Shown here in pieces: positions 42,438 through 50,011 of a DNA stretch of 64,000 bases. The notes below the pieces were generated by a model. The model searched no databases and was not told the origin of the DNA. It was given only the letters and a program-made list of their open reading frames with translations. How positions within the stretch are numbered: position 1 is the first letter of the stretch; every line of letters starts with the position of its first letter. Origin of the DNA: Arcicella sp043769985. GTDB lineage: Bacteria > Bacteroidota > Bacteroidia > Cytophagales > Spirosomataceae. The translations under genes were made by a program, and so were the position numbers. The stretch lies in assembly GCA_043769985.1 (NCBI GenBank), contig JAYVIV010000078.1, positions 14,950 to 78,949 on the forward strand. Direction: 5' to 3'.

Positions 42438-42835
42438 ATTTAAACATATACAGATAATACTTATATAATATTAATGTATATGTCAGGGTTTTCGGTGTCA
42501 TGCGTTAAGGTATACACATATCTGTACTTGATCCTTGCCTACAGCTCAGGGTTTTCCGAAGCTCACGTTAAGGCGATCCATACCCAGAAATTTCCAAATC
42601 CCATATTACGGAAATCCATATATGTAGATTTTTCTAATATGTCTGATCAAGGCCATATAATTATTTTTTGTAATATGTGATCCTGCTGGATATATTGTGA
42701 AAATTTTTAATATGTTTCTGCGGCCTATTATATGCATTGCACATGTGCACACGTATAAACAAATAAATGAGATATCAAATTTTTTTTACATTAAAATACA
42801 TAAATGTAAGATTTAAGACATTTTTTCAATTTATT
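42438..42835. repeat. Gene-poor stretch with degenerate 36-37 bp tandem repeats
   Basis: No convincing gene. TAATATGT occurs at 42635, 42671 and 42708, each followed by a GC-richer core (TGATCAAGGCC, GATCCTGCTGG, TTCTGCGGCC) and an AT tail, giving three units of 36-37 bp. Two SGF-type repeats precede them. An open frame 42474-42680 exists but looks repeat-derived. Confidence 0.5.
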
Positions 42836-42837
42836 AA

Positions 42838-42880
42838 TAAAAAAATTTTTTTATGTTAGGGTAATAGTATATCTTTGCTG
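42838..42880 (+). promoter_or_regulatory. Accessory promoter family, copy 7
   Basis: AAAAAAATTTTTTTATG then TATCTTTG at 42870-42877; the ATTCC block is diverged. Drives the five-gene run ending at 44516. Confidence 0.75.
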
Positions 42881-42888
42881 TCTCTTAT

Positions 42889-42939
42889 ATGAACAACATT
42901 TTTTTTTATTTATTAACAATTAAATTTTTTTTACAATGA
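42889..42939 (+). CDS. 16-residue hydrophobic leader peptide
   Basis: ATG 42889, 16 codons rich in Phe/Leu/Ile (MNNIFFYLLTIKFFLQ), TGA overlapping the next ATG as ATGA. It begins 12 bases after the -7 element. Likely couples translation to the downstream membrane protein gene. Confidence 0.5.
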   Translation: MNNIFFYLLTIKFFLQ

Positions 42940-43313
42940 ACATTTTAAACACAAGTTTTGGTATTATTAGAAAATTAGATACTAATACTTTTATTTTACC
43001 CTCAAATTTGACTGGCCGTAAATTACTAACTTTGCAGAAAAAACATAAAGATTTTTTTGCGTCGTTTGTAGTCATTCCTTTGACTGAAAAAGAAAAAACT
43101 GCAAAACTGATATCTGAAAAAAGTAGATTATTTTCAAGTTCTTTTTTTCTTACCATAACTAACACAGTTCCCGAAAAAACTATCTTTTTTATGTTCGGAA
43201 TTATTTTGGCTTTTGTCTTTTGTTCTTTTTTAGTTGTTTTGATAGCTGAAAAGAGACGCAAAAATAAAGAGACGCAAAAAGTATCTTTTAATAATATTAA
43301 CTCAAATTTCTAA
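42936..43313 (+). CDS. Membrane protein
   Basis: 125 residues. One clear membrane segment near residues 82-104 (KTIFFMFGIILAFVFCSFLVVLIAE) followed by a basic tail KRRKNKETQK, implying a cytoplasmic C-terminus. The N-terminal part is basic and soluble. Function unknown. Confidence 0.65.
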   Translation: MNILNTSFGIIRKLDTNTFILPSNLTGRKLLTLQKKHKDFFASFVVIPLTEKEKTAKLISEKSRLFSSSFFLTITNTVPEKTIFFMFGIILAFVFCSFLVVLIAEKRRKNKETQKVSFNNINSNF

Positions 43314-43324
43314 ATTAACTTACC

Positions 43325-43720
43325 ATGATAGCAACAAATTTCAATAGTTTTGTGCCAAAAATAAAAAGCACAACAACCACAATAAAAGATGTATATTATG
43401 CCATAAAAAACAATGGCGGTTACTCTTTTAATCCTTACTATAATTTGCCTGATAAGGGATTTATAGTGTCTTTAAAAGGAGGGAAAAAAATAGAAAATTT
43501 TAACTCTTTTAGTGCTGAAAAAAAATTAGATATTATATACCAATGGACAAAAAGACCTATTACTAATACTGATTTTTATGGCTTTTGGTTAGATAACGAT
43601 ACTTTATATTGTGACGTATCAAAGGTATATAATGACAAAGATAAGGCAATGAAAACAGGGTTATTATTTAAGCAACTATCAATATATGATATACAAAATA
43701 AATGTGTAATATGGCTATGA
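43325..43720 (+). CDS. Hypothetical protein
   Basis: 131 residues, mixed alpha/beta (IKDVYYAIKNNGGYSFNPYYNLP, FYGFWLDNDTLYCDVSKVY). Likely a compact soluble protein. The stop overlaps the next ATG (ATGA). Function unknown. Confidence 0.65.
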   Translation: MIATNFNSFVPKIKSTTTTIKDVYYAIKNNGGYSFNPYYNLPDKGFIVSLKGGKKIENFNSFSAEKKLDIIYQWTKRPITNTDFYGFWLDNDTLYCDVSKVYNDKDKAMKTGLLFKQLSIYDIQNKCVIWL

Positions 43721-43920
43721 AAACAGAAAAACGAAAATGTTTTTTTTGGTTTATAAACCATAAAAACAAAGGTACAAAAATAGAAAAGTTTTGTATCTAC
43801 CCTACAAAGGTGAGATTTTACAAAGATTGTAAATATCTATTTACAATCGATAAAATAAAATCTTTTGGATATCAATTTGCGGACTATTACACTAATGATA
43901 TAAACACATTTATACCATGA
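43717..43920 (+). CDS. Small hypothetical protein
   Basis: 67 residues from the ATG at 43717, chosen for the ATGA overlap with the previous stop. Basic, Phe/Lys-rich. It again couples by ATGA to the next gene. Confidence 0.6.
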   Translation: MKTEKRKCFFWFINHKNKGTKIEKFCIYPTKVRFYKDCKYLFTIDKIKSFGYQFADYYTNDINTFIP

Positions 43921-44516
43921 ATATAAATAAAGCAAAGACAGTATCATTAATTTATGGGTATCTAAACACGGCCACAAATGAGGAAATAAAGGACGGGATA
44001 ACTTGGTATCCCGATGCAAATAAGATTGTTACCGATATGAGTATCTTACACAATATTGATAGTTTTAAATGTAGCGCCGTTTTGTCTGCATTGAGTCCTG
44101 CTAATAAATGGCAGCAAAATATAAAAGATTGTAATTTAGTGTTAGATAGTTTTAATAATAATGTACACTATACAGACATTAAAGTAAGTACCTATCATTC
44201 AAATAAAATTAAAGCATACAATATTTTGAACAATACTATACAACTCTCTTATAACGGTAGTTTCAAGACTTATTCGTTTTGTCAAAATATCGCTTATTTG
44301 AATGATAATTACATTACTCTCGATATGTGGATGGTACGGGCCTTATTAAATAAAGCTAATCATACATTCACAATAAAACAATATGAAACATTACATAAAT
44401 GTTTTAAGATTGTTTCACAAGAGACGGGTTTAAAAGTCTATGAAATTCAGGCTGTTGTATGGGTAACATTCCGAAATAAATTTATTAACAAAAGAAATAT
44501 TGTATGGTCAAATTGA
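43917..44516 (+). CDS. Conserved-looking phage protein of unknown function
   Basis: 199 residues, helical. The segments SAVLSALSPANKWQQNIKDC, KIKAYNIL, SFKTYSFCQNI and YITLDMWMVRAL form a pattern I associate with uncharacterised phage proteins that resemble helix-hairpin-helix glycosylase folds. No activity is claimed. Last gene of the rightward half, before a strong terminator. Confidence 0.65.
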   Translation: MNINKAKTVSLIYGYLNTATNEEIKDGITWYPDANKIVTDMSILHNIDSFKCSAVLSALSPANKWQQNIKDCNLVLDSFNNNVHYTDIKVSTYHSNKIKAYNILNNTIQLSYNGSFKTYSFCQNIAYLNDNYITLDMWMVRALLNKANHTFTIKQYETLHKCFKIVSQETGLKVYEIQAVVWVTFRNKFINKRNIVWSN

Positions 44517-44573
44517 TTGTTTATTCTGTAATATTGTTTATTATCACATATAATAATAATAAATAATATCATT

Positions 44574-44605
44574 ACACATTATAGGGTTCTATAATGTGTT
44601 TTTTT
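44574..44605 (+). terminator. Strong intrinsic terminator at the convergence point
   Basis: Perfect 11-bp stem ACACATTATAG (44574-44584) / CTATAATGTGT (44589-44599), tetraloop GGTT, then T7. It separates the rightward genes from the leftward operon ending at 44683. A smaller GGAGG/CCTCC hairpin follows near 44618-44633. Confidence 0.92.
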
Positions 44606-44682
44606 GGCATGGGCATGGAGGGGGTAGCCTCCGACATTGCGACCTACTTTTCAATTTTCAAAATTTCTTGCTTTAAACCAAT

Positions 44683-44985
44683 TTACACTCTTGTAATCTC
44701 TTTCCAGCCCCTATCAATAGAATGACTATATTTCTTGTTCTCTGGGTTTGATAAAGGTTTGTTTTCATTCATGTGCTGTAGTTGTGTGTGTACCGCAATA
44801 ACTCCTATGGTTGAGCACCAGTCAAATTGGCGTTGTGCGCTTAGTGTCCTGAAAGATTTGTGGTTCTCGCTCATGGTTTCACGTATATTCAAGATATTAT
44901 GTCTTAGCCGATCATAATTTGCATCCTGACCAAATTTATTAAAGATTAGGTTTTCAAATAATTTATTTTTTGTGCTGCTGTACAT
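44683..44985 (-). CDS. Hypothetical protein
   Basis: 100 residues, basic and helical (NYDRLRHNILNIRETMSENHKSF, SAQRQFDWCSTIGVIAVHTQLQHMNE). Last gene of the long leftward accessory operon. Function unknown. Confidence 0.62.
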   Translation of the reverse strand: MYSSTKNKLFENLIFNKFGQDANYDRLRHNILNIRETMSENHKSFRTLSAQRQFDWCSTIGVIAVHTQLQHMNENKPLSNPENKKYSHSIDRGWKEITRV

Positions 44986-44988
44986 ATT

Positions 44989-45180
44989 TCAAAATTTCTT
45001 GTTCTTGCGCAATATATCTATCGGTGTATATTCATCAAACTGCCAGCTCTCGATCCATACAGTCTCTTTACCAGCCTTCACAATTAATCCATCACCATCC
45101 ACGGCTACAACAGTACAGAGAGTACCATCTTCGTAAAAAACTACCTTATCCCCAGCTTTTATTTTAGTAGTATCTACCAT
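44989..45180 (-). CDS. Small SH3/KOW-like protein
   Basis: 63 residues: IKAGDKVVFYEDGTLCTVVAVDGDGLIVKAGKETVWIE is a typical small beta-barrel pattern. Possible nucleic-acid or protein binder. Three bases from the next gene. Confidence 0.6.
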   Translation of the reverse strand: MVDTTKIKAGDKVVFYEDGTLCTVVAVDGDGLIVKAGKETVWIESWQFDEYTPIDILRKNKKF

Positions 45181-45429
45181 TATTGCTTTCTTGTTTTAAA
45201 ACAGTTAAAAAGGGAGTTAAAAAACGGCCTTACGGTAAAAACTTACCTCCCTTGTATTCCTTCCTTTTCGTGTTGCCAGTACCTTCATGGATAACCCATT
45301 GACACACACTAAATCACAATACAAATATTTTCGTTAAAGGACGAACTGACCTGTTTCTACCGTTTAACCCCTTAGAGTTAATACAAGAGTATGTAAGATA
45401 CCAACATACCCAGATACAACGTTTCCTTG
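45181..45429. other. Gene-free stretch with stem-loops
   Basis: No open frame of note. AGGGAG (45211) pairs with CTCCCT (45247) around an inner GGTAA/TTACC stem on the minus strand, and TTAACTC/GGGTTAA pair near 45381-45398. Could be a processed leader or ncRNA downstream of the tRNA-like gene; unresolved. Confidence 0.35.
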
Positions 45430-45536
45430 TGGAAGTGACAGGATTTGAACCTGTATATACGTTCTTTAGATGGTTGCGCTTTTATATTCTCCACCATCGT
45501 ATTATTAATAGCGTCTACCAATTTCGCCACACTCCC
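45430..45536 (-). tRNA. tRNA-Leu-like gene with atypical anticodon region
   Basis: Minus strand. Acceptor arms GGGAGTG and CACTTCC pair over 7 bp (one G-U), the D arm GCGAAATTGGTAGACGC is the tRNA-Leu consensus, and the T arm ACAGG-TTCAAAT-CCTGT is perfect. The 3' CCA is not encoded. The 56 bases between D and T arms are about 24 longer than normal and hold no standard 5-bp/7-base anticodon arm; instead ATACG..CGTAT and ATGGT..ACCAT nest into one long stem. Anticodon not assigned. Confidence 0.65.
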
Positions 45537-45716
45537 TTAAATTTTGGTTATGTTTACAGTAACAGTTTGTTTTCTTGCTGACCCAGAAGCAATAACCGAC
45601 TGTCCATAAATTGCTGGAGCCTTCAAATCTCGTAACAGTCTGTCCAAAGTATTTATCTGTTCAGTTGCTTTTTTATTGATTGTCTCAACTAAAAAGTCTC
45701 TTTGTTTTTGGTTCAT
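45537..45716 (-). CDS. Small helical hypothetical protein
   Basis: 59 residues from the ATG at 45716. Helical start (MNQKQRDFLVETINKKATEQINTL), beta-like end (KQTVTVNITKI). Its stop codon directly abuts the 5' end of the tRNA-like gene. Confidence 0.58.
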   Translation of the reverse strand: MNQKQRDFLVETINKKATEQINTLDRLLRDLKAPAIYGQSVIASGSARKQTVTVNITKI

Positions 45717-45747
45717 GATTTTAATGATTTTTTGATTAAACAATACC

Positions 45748-46125
45748 TTACTGCCTTGCAGGATTCATCATAAGATTGTTTGCTATAACGTATCTATCAA
45801 ACTCATTCGTAAACGCTTGGATTCCTTTTTCGGTAACGCCAAAGTATAACTTGTCAAATTTTGTCCAACTCTCCATTAGCCCTTTTAGGTGCAAGTCTGA
45901 TAATATCAGAAAGTCTGAATGGTTCACACTTACACAAAAGTAATTTCGGGAAAACTCCTTTGGCAAAATTTTGTCTTTCTTCTTTTTTGAAACTTTGGCG
46001 TGATATGTATTTACTCCAAGTGAATGCCCTATCAACTTAAATTCTGCATCGGTTAGGGTAACTTCGCCTAACACACCATTGGAAGTAATGGCGGTTTCAT
46101 CTGTAATTTTAGTTTCGTTTTCCAT
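45748..46125 (-). CDS. Hypothetical protein
   Basis: 125 residues, basic centre (KVSKKKKDKILPKEFSRNYFCVS), C-terminal helices. No known family. Possibly DNA-associated given the charge. Confidence 0.62.
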   Translation of the reverse strand: MENETKITDETAITSNGVLGEVTLTDAEFKLIGHSLGVNTYHAKVSKKKKDKILPKEFSRNYFCVSVNHSDFLILSDLHLKGLMESWTKFDKLYFGVTEKGIQAFTNEFDRYVIANNLMMNPARQ

Positions 46126-46196
46126 ATTTATTTTTATCTGTTAATTAAAATTCGTTCATCTAATCCGCCACTACTCCAATGGTCTGGACGTTAAAT

Positions 46197-46451
46197 TCAA
46201 TTTAAAAAAAAACATCCCTTCTTTTTGTATCTATCTTTTGAGTATAAATATTCTCTTGCATCATCAACCATACCTTTTTCATTTAAATATTCCCAGAGCA
46301 ATCTATTTGTTTCGATATAGGCTGCTTTTTTTGTTTCTTCATCAGTCCAATAATATCCTTCAAAGTATGGTACTATCCTATATAAATTATTTACCACAAT
46401 ATCGCTTGTCATATTTTTCAATGCTTCTTCTACTGTCTCATTATTTTTCAT
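46197..46451 (-). CDS. Small hypothetical protein
   Basis: 84 residues, acidic helical N-terminus (NETVEEALKNMTSDIVVNNLYRIV). ATGA overlap with the upstream gene. Function unknown. Confidence 0.6.
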   Translation of the reverse strand: MKNNETVEEALKNMTSDIVVNNLYRIVPYFEGYYWTDEETKKAAYIETNRLLWEYLNEKGMVDDAREYLYSKDRYKKKGCFFLN

Positions 46452-47053
46452 ACTAATTTAATTTTATCATCAACAAAATCTACATTCCACTCTGTAGGTG
46501 ATAGTAGAGATTTGATAAATTGTTCATGTGCTATTTCTGTATTATATTGAATACTATACATACCATACATCATTGCTTTCTTTATATCATCAATAGTAAA
46601 TAAGTTATCTTTTACAAGCTCTTGATATACCTTGAAACCTTCAATGAAACCTAATCTATATCTATAATCAAATTCATCTTCAAATTCAGTTATAGGATAG
46701 TATTCTAAAGCCATCTTCTCAACACTATAACCACTAATAACTTCTTTTACTTCTGATAGAGAAAGTGGTTTACGATCTCCCCATTTATGTGTACAATGAT
46801 TACAAGTATAAGAAGTATTACCATAAGTACCTACACTACTGAAATCATAAGATTTACAATTTAAACAATGAGTTGAGTGAGTGATCTTAAACCATACTTT
46901 TTTATCACCTGATAAGTAAGTATAATTATCTAATTTTTCATCTATTCTTAATATACTATTAAAAACATTGTTATAACACCAATCACCTTCTTTTATACCA
47001 CTATCATTTACTATTATATAATGGGTAGTGGAGATTTTAATTAACTTTTGCAT
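46448..47053 (-). CDS. Zinc-ribbon-containing hypothetical protein
   Basis: 201 residues. A central zinc ribbon HCLNCKSYDFSSVG...SYTCNHCTHKWG (CxxC twice) is flanked by beta-rich N-terminal (FNSILRIDEKLDNYTYLSG) and helical C-terminal regions. The N-terminal part resembles small phage proteins that bind a ligand or nucleic acid. Function unknown. Confidence 0.65.
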   Translation of the reverse strand: MQKLIKISTTHYIIVNDSGIKEGDWCYNNVFNSILRIDEKLDNYTYLSGDKKVWFKITHSTHCLNCKSYDFSSVGTYGNTSYTCNHCTHKWGDRKPLSLSEVKEVISGYSVEKMALEYYPITEFEDEFDYRYRLGFIEGFKVYQELVKDNLFTIDDIKKAMMYGMYSIQYNTEIAHEQFIKSLLSPTEWNVDFVDDKIKLV

Positions 47054-47054
47054 A

Positions 47055-47267
47055 TTAATTTTTTTTTAAATTAGTTGGTTTTTTAATTATTACTAAAGTA
47101 TCATCATACTCATAACAATCAGGACAATAAGCTACATTTTCTGTATTATCTGTATACCATCCTTTTTCATCAGCTACCTCAGTAGCAGCGAATGGTTTAC
47201 CCCAGCATGAATATTCCTCATTTTCAAGGGCATTTTTACCACAATTATCACAAATAATTGTGTACAT
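47055..47267 (-). CDS. Small zinc-binding protein
   Basis: 70 residues from the ATG at 47267, where the ordered domain starts. Two CxxC motifs: CDNCGKNAL and YCPDCYEYD. An upstream in-frame ATG at 47378 overlaps the neighbouring gene and is unlikely. Function unknown. Confidence 0.6.
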   Translation of the reverse strand: MYTIICDNCGKNALENEEYSCWGKPFAATEVADEKGWYTDNTENVAYCPDCYEYDDTLVIIKKPTNLKKN

Positions 47268-47292
47268 TTTTACTTCTTTAATAATCTGTCCA

Positions 47293-47565
47293 CTATAATT
47301 TAATCTTATAATGCTCGGTATTAATTGGTTGCTGGGTGGCCCTCCACTCTCTGTTGTACATGTAATTGAACAAATCATTCTGTTCTTCTGGAGTTAACCA
47401 GGTTTTTATAGGTGGCTCATACCGACGATCTTCCCTGATTATTGTAGGGGGCATTGTTGGTCTACCCCCCAATCTTGCTGCGGATAGCAAAGCAGTACTT
47501 ATTAACACTCCATTATTTTCGTCCACCCATTTTTTGATCTGGGCATGTTTTACAAATTTTCTCAT
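47293..47565 (-). CDS. Hypothetical protein
   Basis: 90 residues; an N-terminal helix-turn-helix-like stretch (VKHAQIKKWVDENNGVLISTALLSAARLG) precedes a Pro/Arg-rich part. Possibly DNA-binding. Function unknown. Confidence 0.58.
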   Translation of the reverse strand: MRKFVKHAQIKKWVDENNGVLISTALLSAARLGGRPTMPPTIIREDRRYEPPIKTWLTPEEQNDLFNYMYNREWRATQQPINTEHYKIKL

Positions 47566-47576
47566 ATTTTAATTAT

Positions 47577-47864
47577 TTAACATGCGGAATTTATGTTATC
47601 ATTAACCACTTCTCTTGTAGAATCAGCGTTTTTCAAACACTCAACAGCTATTATTTTCCAGTGTTTTCTGGTCAGTTCTGTATCTCCTTGGTTGGCCCAA
47701 GTCTCTAATTGCTGGAGCATAAGCCTTATTTTATTAACGGCTTTTGATGCAGGAATTTTTAATTCCAACAATTCTTGCGATGGGTCTAAATTTTCTTCCT
47801 CAAATTTGTAGTCTACTATGCCAGCAGCTACCGCTAAATAACTAATTTTTTCGTCCTGATTCAT
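47577..47864 (-). CDS. Small helical hypothetical protein
   Basis: 95 residues, helical and acidic (EEENLDPSQELLELKIPASKAVNKIRLMLQQLE). ATGA overlap with the gene upstream. Function unknown. Confidence 0.6.
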   Translation of the reverse strand: MNQDEKISYLAVAAGIVDYKFEEENLDPSQELLELKIPASKAVNKIRLMLQQLETWANQGDTELTRKHWKIIAVECLKNADSTREVVNDNINSAC

Positions 47865-48229
47865 TCTGTATAACGTTTTTCTAAATACGTAATAAATTTA
47901 TCCAATTTCAATATACACCAATTGGCCGCCCTATAGATAGGATTATTCTCCACCAATTCTTTAACCAGCAACTCTCGTTCATAAGCAGCAACCGACATAC
48001 CTCGCTCTCTCTGGGTCTCTCTTTCCATCTGGGTATCATAATCTAACTTCATTTGCTTATGTTTCTCTTGGTTTTCCACACACCACTTTACAAAAGCTGC
48101 ATCATCCTCTGGGTCATCAAGGTTAACTACTACCTTAATAGGTACTAATTCACAAGAAATAAGCTCTGGTCTACATGGCATTGGAGGTGTCCAACCACAT
48201 CCTTTTACAAACGGCTTTTTATCTATCAT
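47861..48229 (-). CDS. Hypothetical protein
   Basis: 122 residues. Cys/Pro-rich start (VKGCGWTPPMPCRPELISC), then a long charged helix (WCVENQEKHKQMKLDYDTQMERETQ is its core region). Coupled on both sides by 4-base overlaps. Function unknown. Confidence 0.6.
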   Translation of the reverse strand: MIDKKPFVKGCGWTPPMPCRPELISCELVPIKVVVNLDDPEDDAAFVKWCVENQEKHKQMKLDYDTQMERETQRERGMSVAAYERELLVKELVENNPIYRAANWCILKLDKFITYLEKRYTE

Positions 48230-48597
48230 CTTTTTTTAGTATAAGGTCGTTTAAAATACCCACGATTATTTATTATATAATACTTTCTTCGGTACGGTGA
48301 TCGCTCTTTGGCGGTTTTTATTTTATGCTCTTTAAAAGTAAGTAGCTGCATATTTTCTGGAGAATCACTACCTCCCATAAATAAAGGTATTATGTGATCT
48401 ATCTCATACCCCTCTGGAGTATCTTCTAAGCCTAAAGTATTCAGAAATATTTCTTTATTGGCGTATGATCTTTTAACCATCGGTTTACCAGTGGTGACAT
48501 AATACCTGCCGTAGTAATACTCTGTGTCTCCAACCTTGTAAGTAGATTGGGCCGATAAACAGAATACAAAAATACTAAAAAATAATATCTTAATCAT
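48226..48597 (-). CDS. Exported HNH endonuclease
   Basis: 123 residues. Residues 1-16 are a Sec signal peptide (MIKILFFSIFVFCLSA) with a likely cut before QS. The mature part has an HNH core: GYEIDHIIPLFMGGSDSPEN and MQLLTFKEHKIKTAKE, with the catalytic DH and the terminal H/K. The tail is basic. A secreted or periplasmic nuclease encoded by a phage is uncommon and could degrade incoming DNA during superinfection or scavenge nucleotides; both are conjecture. Confidence 0.78.
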   Translation of the reverse strand: MIKILFFSIFVFCLSAQSTYKVGDTEYYYGRYYVTTGKPMVKRSYANKEIFLNTLGLEDTPEGYEIDHIIPLFMGGSDSPENMQLLTFKEHKIKTAKERSPYRRKYYIINNRGYFKRPYTKKR

Positions 48598-48995
48598 AAT
48601 TCTATGAATATTTTTGTAAAATATTTATCCTGATGATTAGTAGCAGACACAATCTGGCCAAATACTTTCATAAAGGTATGGAGCTGGAGGTTACAATATC
48701 CAGATTTATCTTTAGTCTCTAATATCGGCCTATACCAATGCGGAAGATAGTTTTCACCTGCTATGGTAAGTAGCACCCGAACATTAGAAGTTAAGGTTAT
48801 TTCATGGAGTTCTTCTTTTAACGGTTCCACTACACAGTTTGGAAGCCGTATGACATTACCTCCGTAATGGAATGGGCTTGAATCCCCCTGTACAGACAAT
48901 TCGTTACCTGCCAAGATGAACGTGTCTCCTACGTCAAATACCAAGGCTTTTACTCCGTAGTACACAACTACTTTACTGGTTAATCTATAAGTCAT
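48594..48995 (-). CDS. Hypothetical protein
   Basis: 133 residues, beta-rich (KVVVYYGVKALVFDVGDTFILAGNEL), basic end. ATGA overlap with the HNH gene. Function unknown. Confidence 0.6.
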   Translation of the reverse strand: MTYRLTSKVVVYYGVKALVFDVGDTFILAGNELSVQGDSSPFHYGGNVIRLPNCVVEPLKEELHEITLTSNVRVLLTIAGENYLPHWYRPILETKDKSGYCNLQLHTFMKVFGQIVSATNHQDKYFTKIFIEL

Positions 48996-49365
48996 AAATA
49001 AGGGTTATATTTTCTAAAGCTGGGTTATCGGTTTTCATCAACAATTTTATGTTGTTCAGTGCATTCATATTTAGATACACATCAGGAAGAAACTTAATGG
49101 TAAGTACTGGCCCACTTCTGGTTTCACTCCACGGGGCACTTCTGCCGTCACCCCCCAGAATATATTCATACTCCTTAACCTCTAAAATAGATGTGCAGTA
49201 CTGGTGGCTATCTCCTACAATATCTGCATATACTTGTGATACGGTAGGCTCCTTAGCTTCTCTGGCCAAGAACAACCTATATTTAATACGATCTAATTCA
49301 GAGCTAAGTGCAATTTCTCTCGTGTTTAGCTCTGTAATATACTCTTTCAATGTCCTGTCTTTCAT
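48985..49365 (-). CDS. Hypothetical protein with coiled-coil start
   Basis: 126 residues; residues 5-37 form a coiled coil (LKEYITELNTREIALSSELD and beyond), the rest is beta-rich. Overlaps both neighbours slightly. Function unknown. Confidence 0.6.
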   Translation of the reverse strand: MKDRTLKEYITELNTREIALSSELDRIKYRLFLAREAKEPTVSQVYADIVGDSHQYCTSILEVKEYEYILGGDGRSAPWSETRSGPVLTIKFLPDVYLNMNALNNIKLLMKTDNPALENITLIYDL

Positions 49366-49796
49366 ATCACAAATTTTAGTAGCGTCTCTGTATAACTATC
49401 TAAATAAGACGTAATTTTTGAAACCGCAGTGCCTTCGTCAATTATTTTCTGGAAAAGTCCACAGGGGTTTTTAGCGTAAAAGGAACTCGACAATGTATGA
49501 TAAACCACATCATACTCTTTTTTACTTGTTGGGGTCACAGCACATAAATCCGTAGGTGTAATCTCATCCCCAATATACTCCGATAACTCCAGCTTTGTAA
49601 AATCACATGTCTTGTACCACGGCTTTACCACATCAAAGAATTGAGTACCCATCCTGATAGCAAAGATCAGTTCGGTATCTGGCTTGCCTATATTGGCAAA
49701 CGGCACAGACTCTTTAATGTGTATCGCCATTAACTTATACTGTTCGGAAGTAACTTTTGCCTTAAAATACTCTGGTAATGTTTTTATGATTTTCAT
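49362..49796 (-). CDS. Hypothetical protein
   Basis: 144 residues, mixed alpha/beta (EYFKAKVTSEQYKLMAIHIKE, DLCAVTPTSKKEYDVVYHTL). No motif recognised. ATGA-coupled to the ThyX-like fragment gene upstream. Confidence 0.6.
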   Translation of the reverse strand: MKIIKTLPEYFKAKVTSEQYKLMAIHIKESVPFANIGKPDTELIFAIRMGTQFFDVVKPWYKTCDFTKLELSEYIGDEITPTDLCAVTPTSKKEYDVVYHTLSSSFYAKNPCGLFQKIIDEGTAVSKITSYLDSYTETLLKFVI

Positions 49797-50011
49797 ATTC
49801 CTAATTGATCTCGGTATTGTAAAAAATTAGTGAAATTTCTGCTTTTTAGATGTGGGGCATATTTTGCCTGATGTTCAAATGGGCTGGCATGTCCAGATTT
49901 TATTAAACCTTCTGCCAATATAATCCTTGGCATTACCAGTTCCAGTGTGGTTATTCGGTGGTAGGGGTGTATGATTCCTACACTGTCTGCCACAATTTTT
50001 GCTGCTATCAT
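49793..50011 (-). CDS. Internally shortened ThyX-like protein
   Basis: 72 residues. The first half (MIAAKIVADSV...HRITTLELVMPRIILAE) matches the start of ThyX-type flavin-dependent thymidylate synthases. The second half (IKSGHASPFEHQAKY...NFTNFLQYRDQL) matches a segment much further along the same family (HxSPFEHxA, WxQYR). Some 100-200 residues between, including the THR/FAD-binding region, are missing. It cannot be an active synthase. It is still framed by intact 4-base overlaps, so it is translated and may have been repurposed. Confidence 0.68.
   Translation of the reverse strand: MIAAKIVADSVGIIHPYHRITTLELVMPRIILAEGLIKSGHASPFEHQAKYAPHLKSRNFTNFLQYRDQLGI

Larger units (their letters stand above)
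41916..42574 (+). repeat. Three copies of a ~29-bp dispersed repeat
   Basis: Copies at 41916-41945, 42482-42510 and 42545-42574 share CTCAGGGTTTTC, a variable 5-6 bases, then TCACGTTAA (TCATGCGTTAA in copy 2). Copies 2 and 3 start 63 bases apart. In one frame each reads Ser-Gly-Phe-Ser-x-x-(His/Cys)-Val. Confidence 0.6.

Noticed and set aside
42474..42680. 68-codon open frame containing two SGF repeats
   Set aside because: It has no nearby promoter and is mainly repeat sequence; reported as a repeat region instead.
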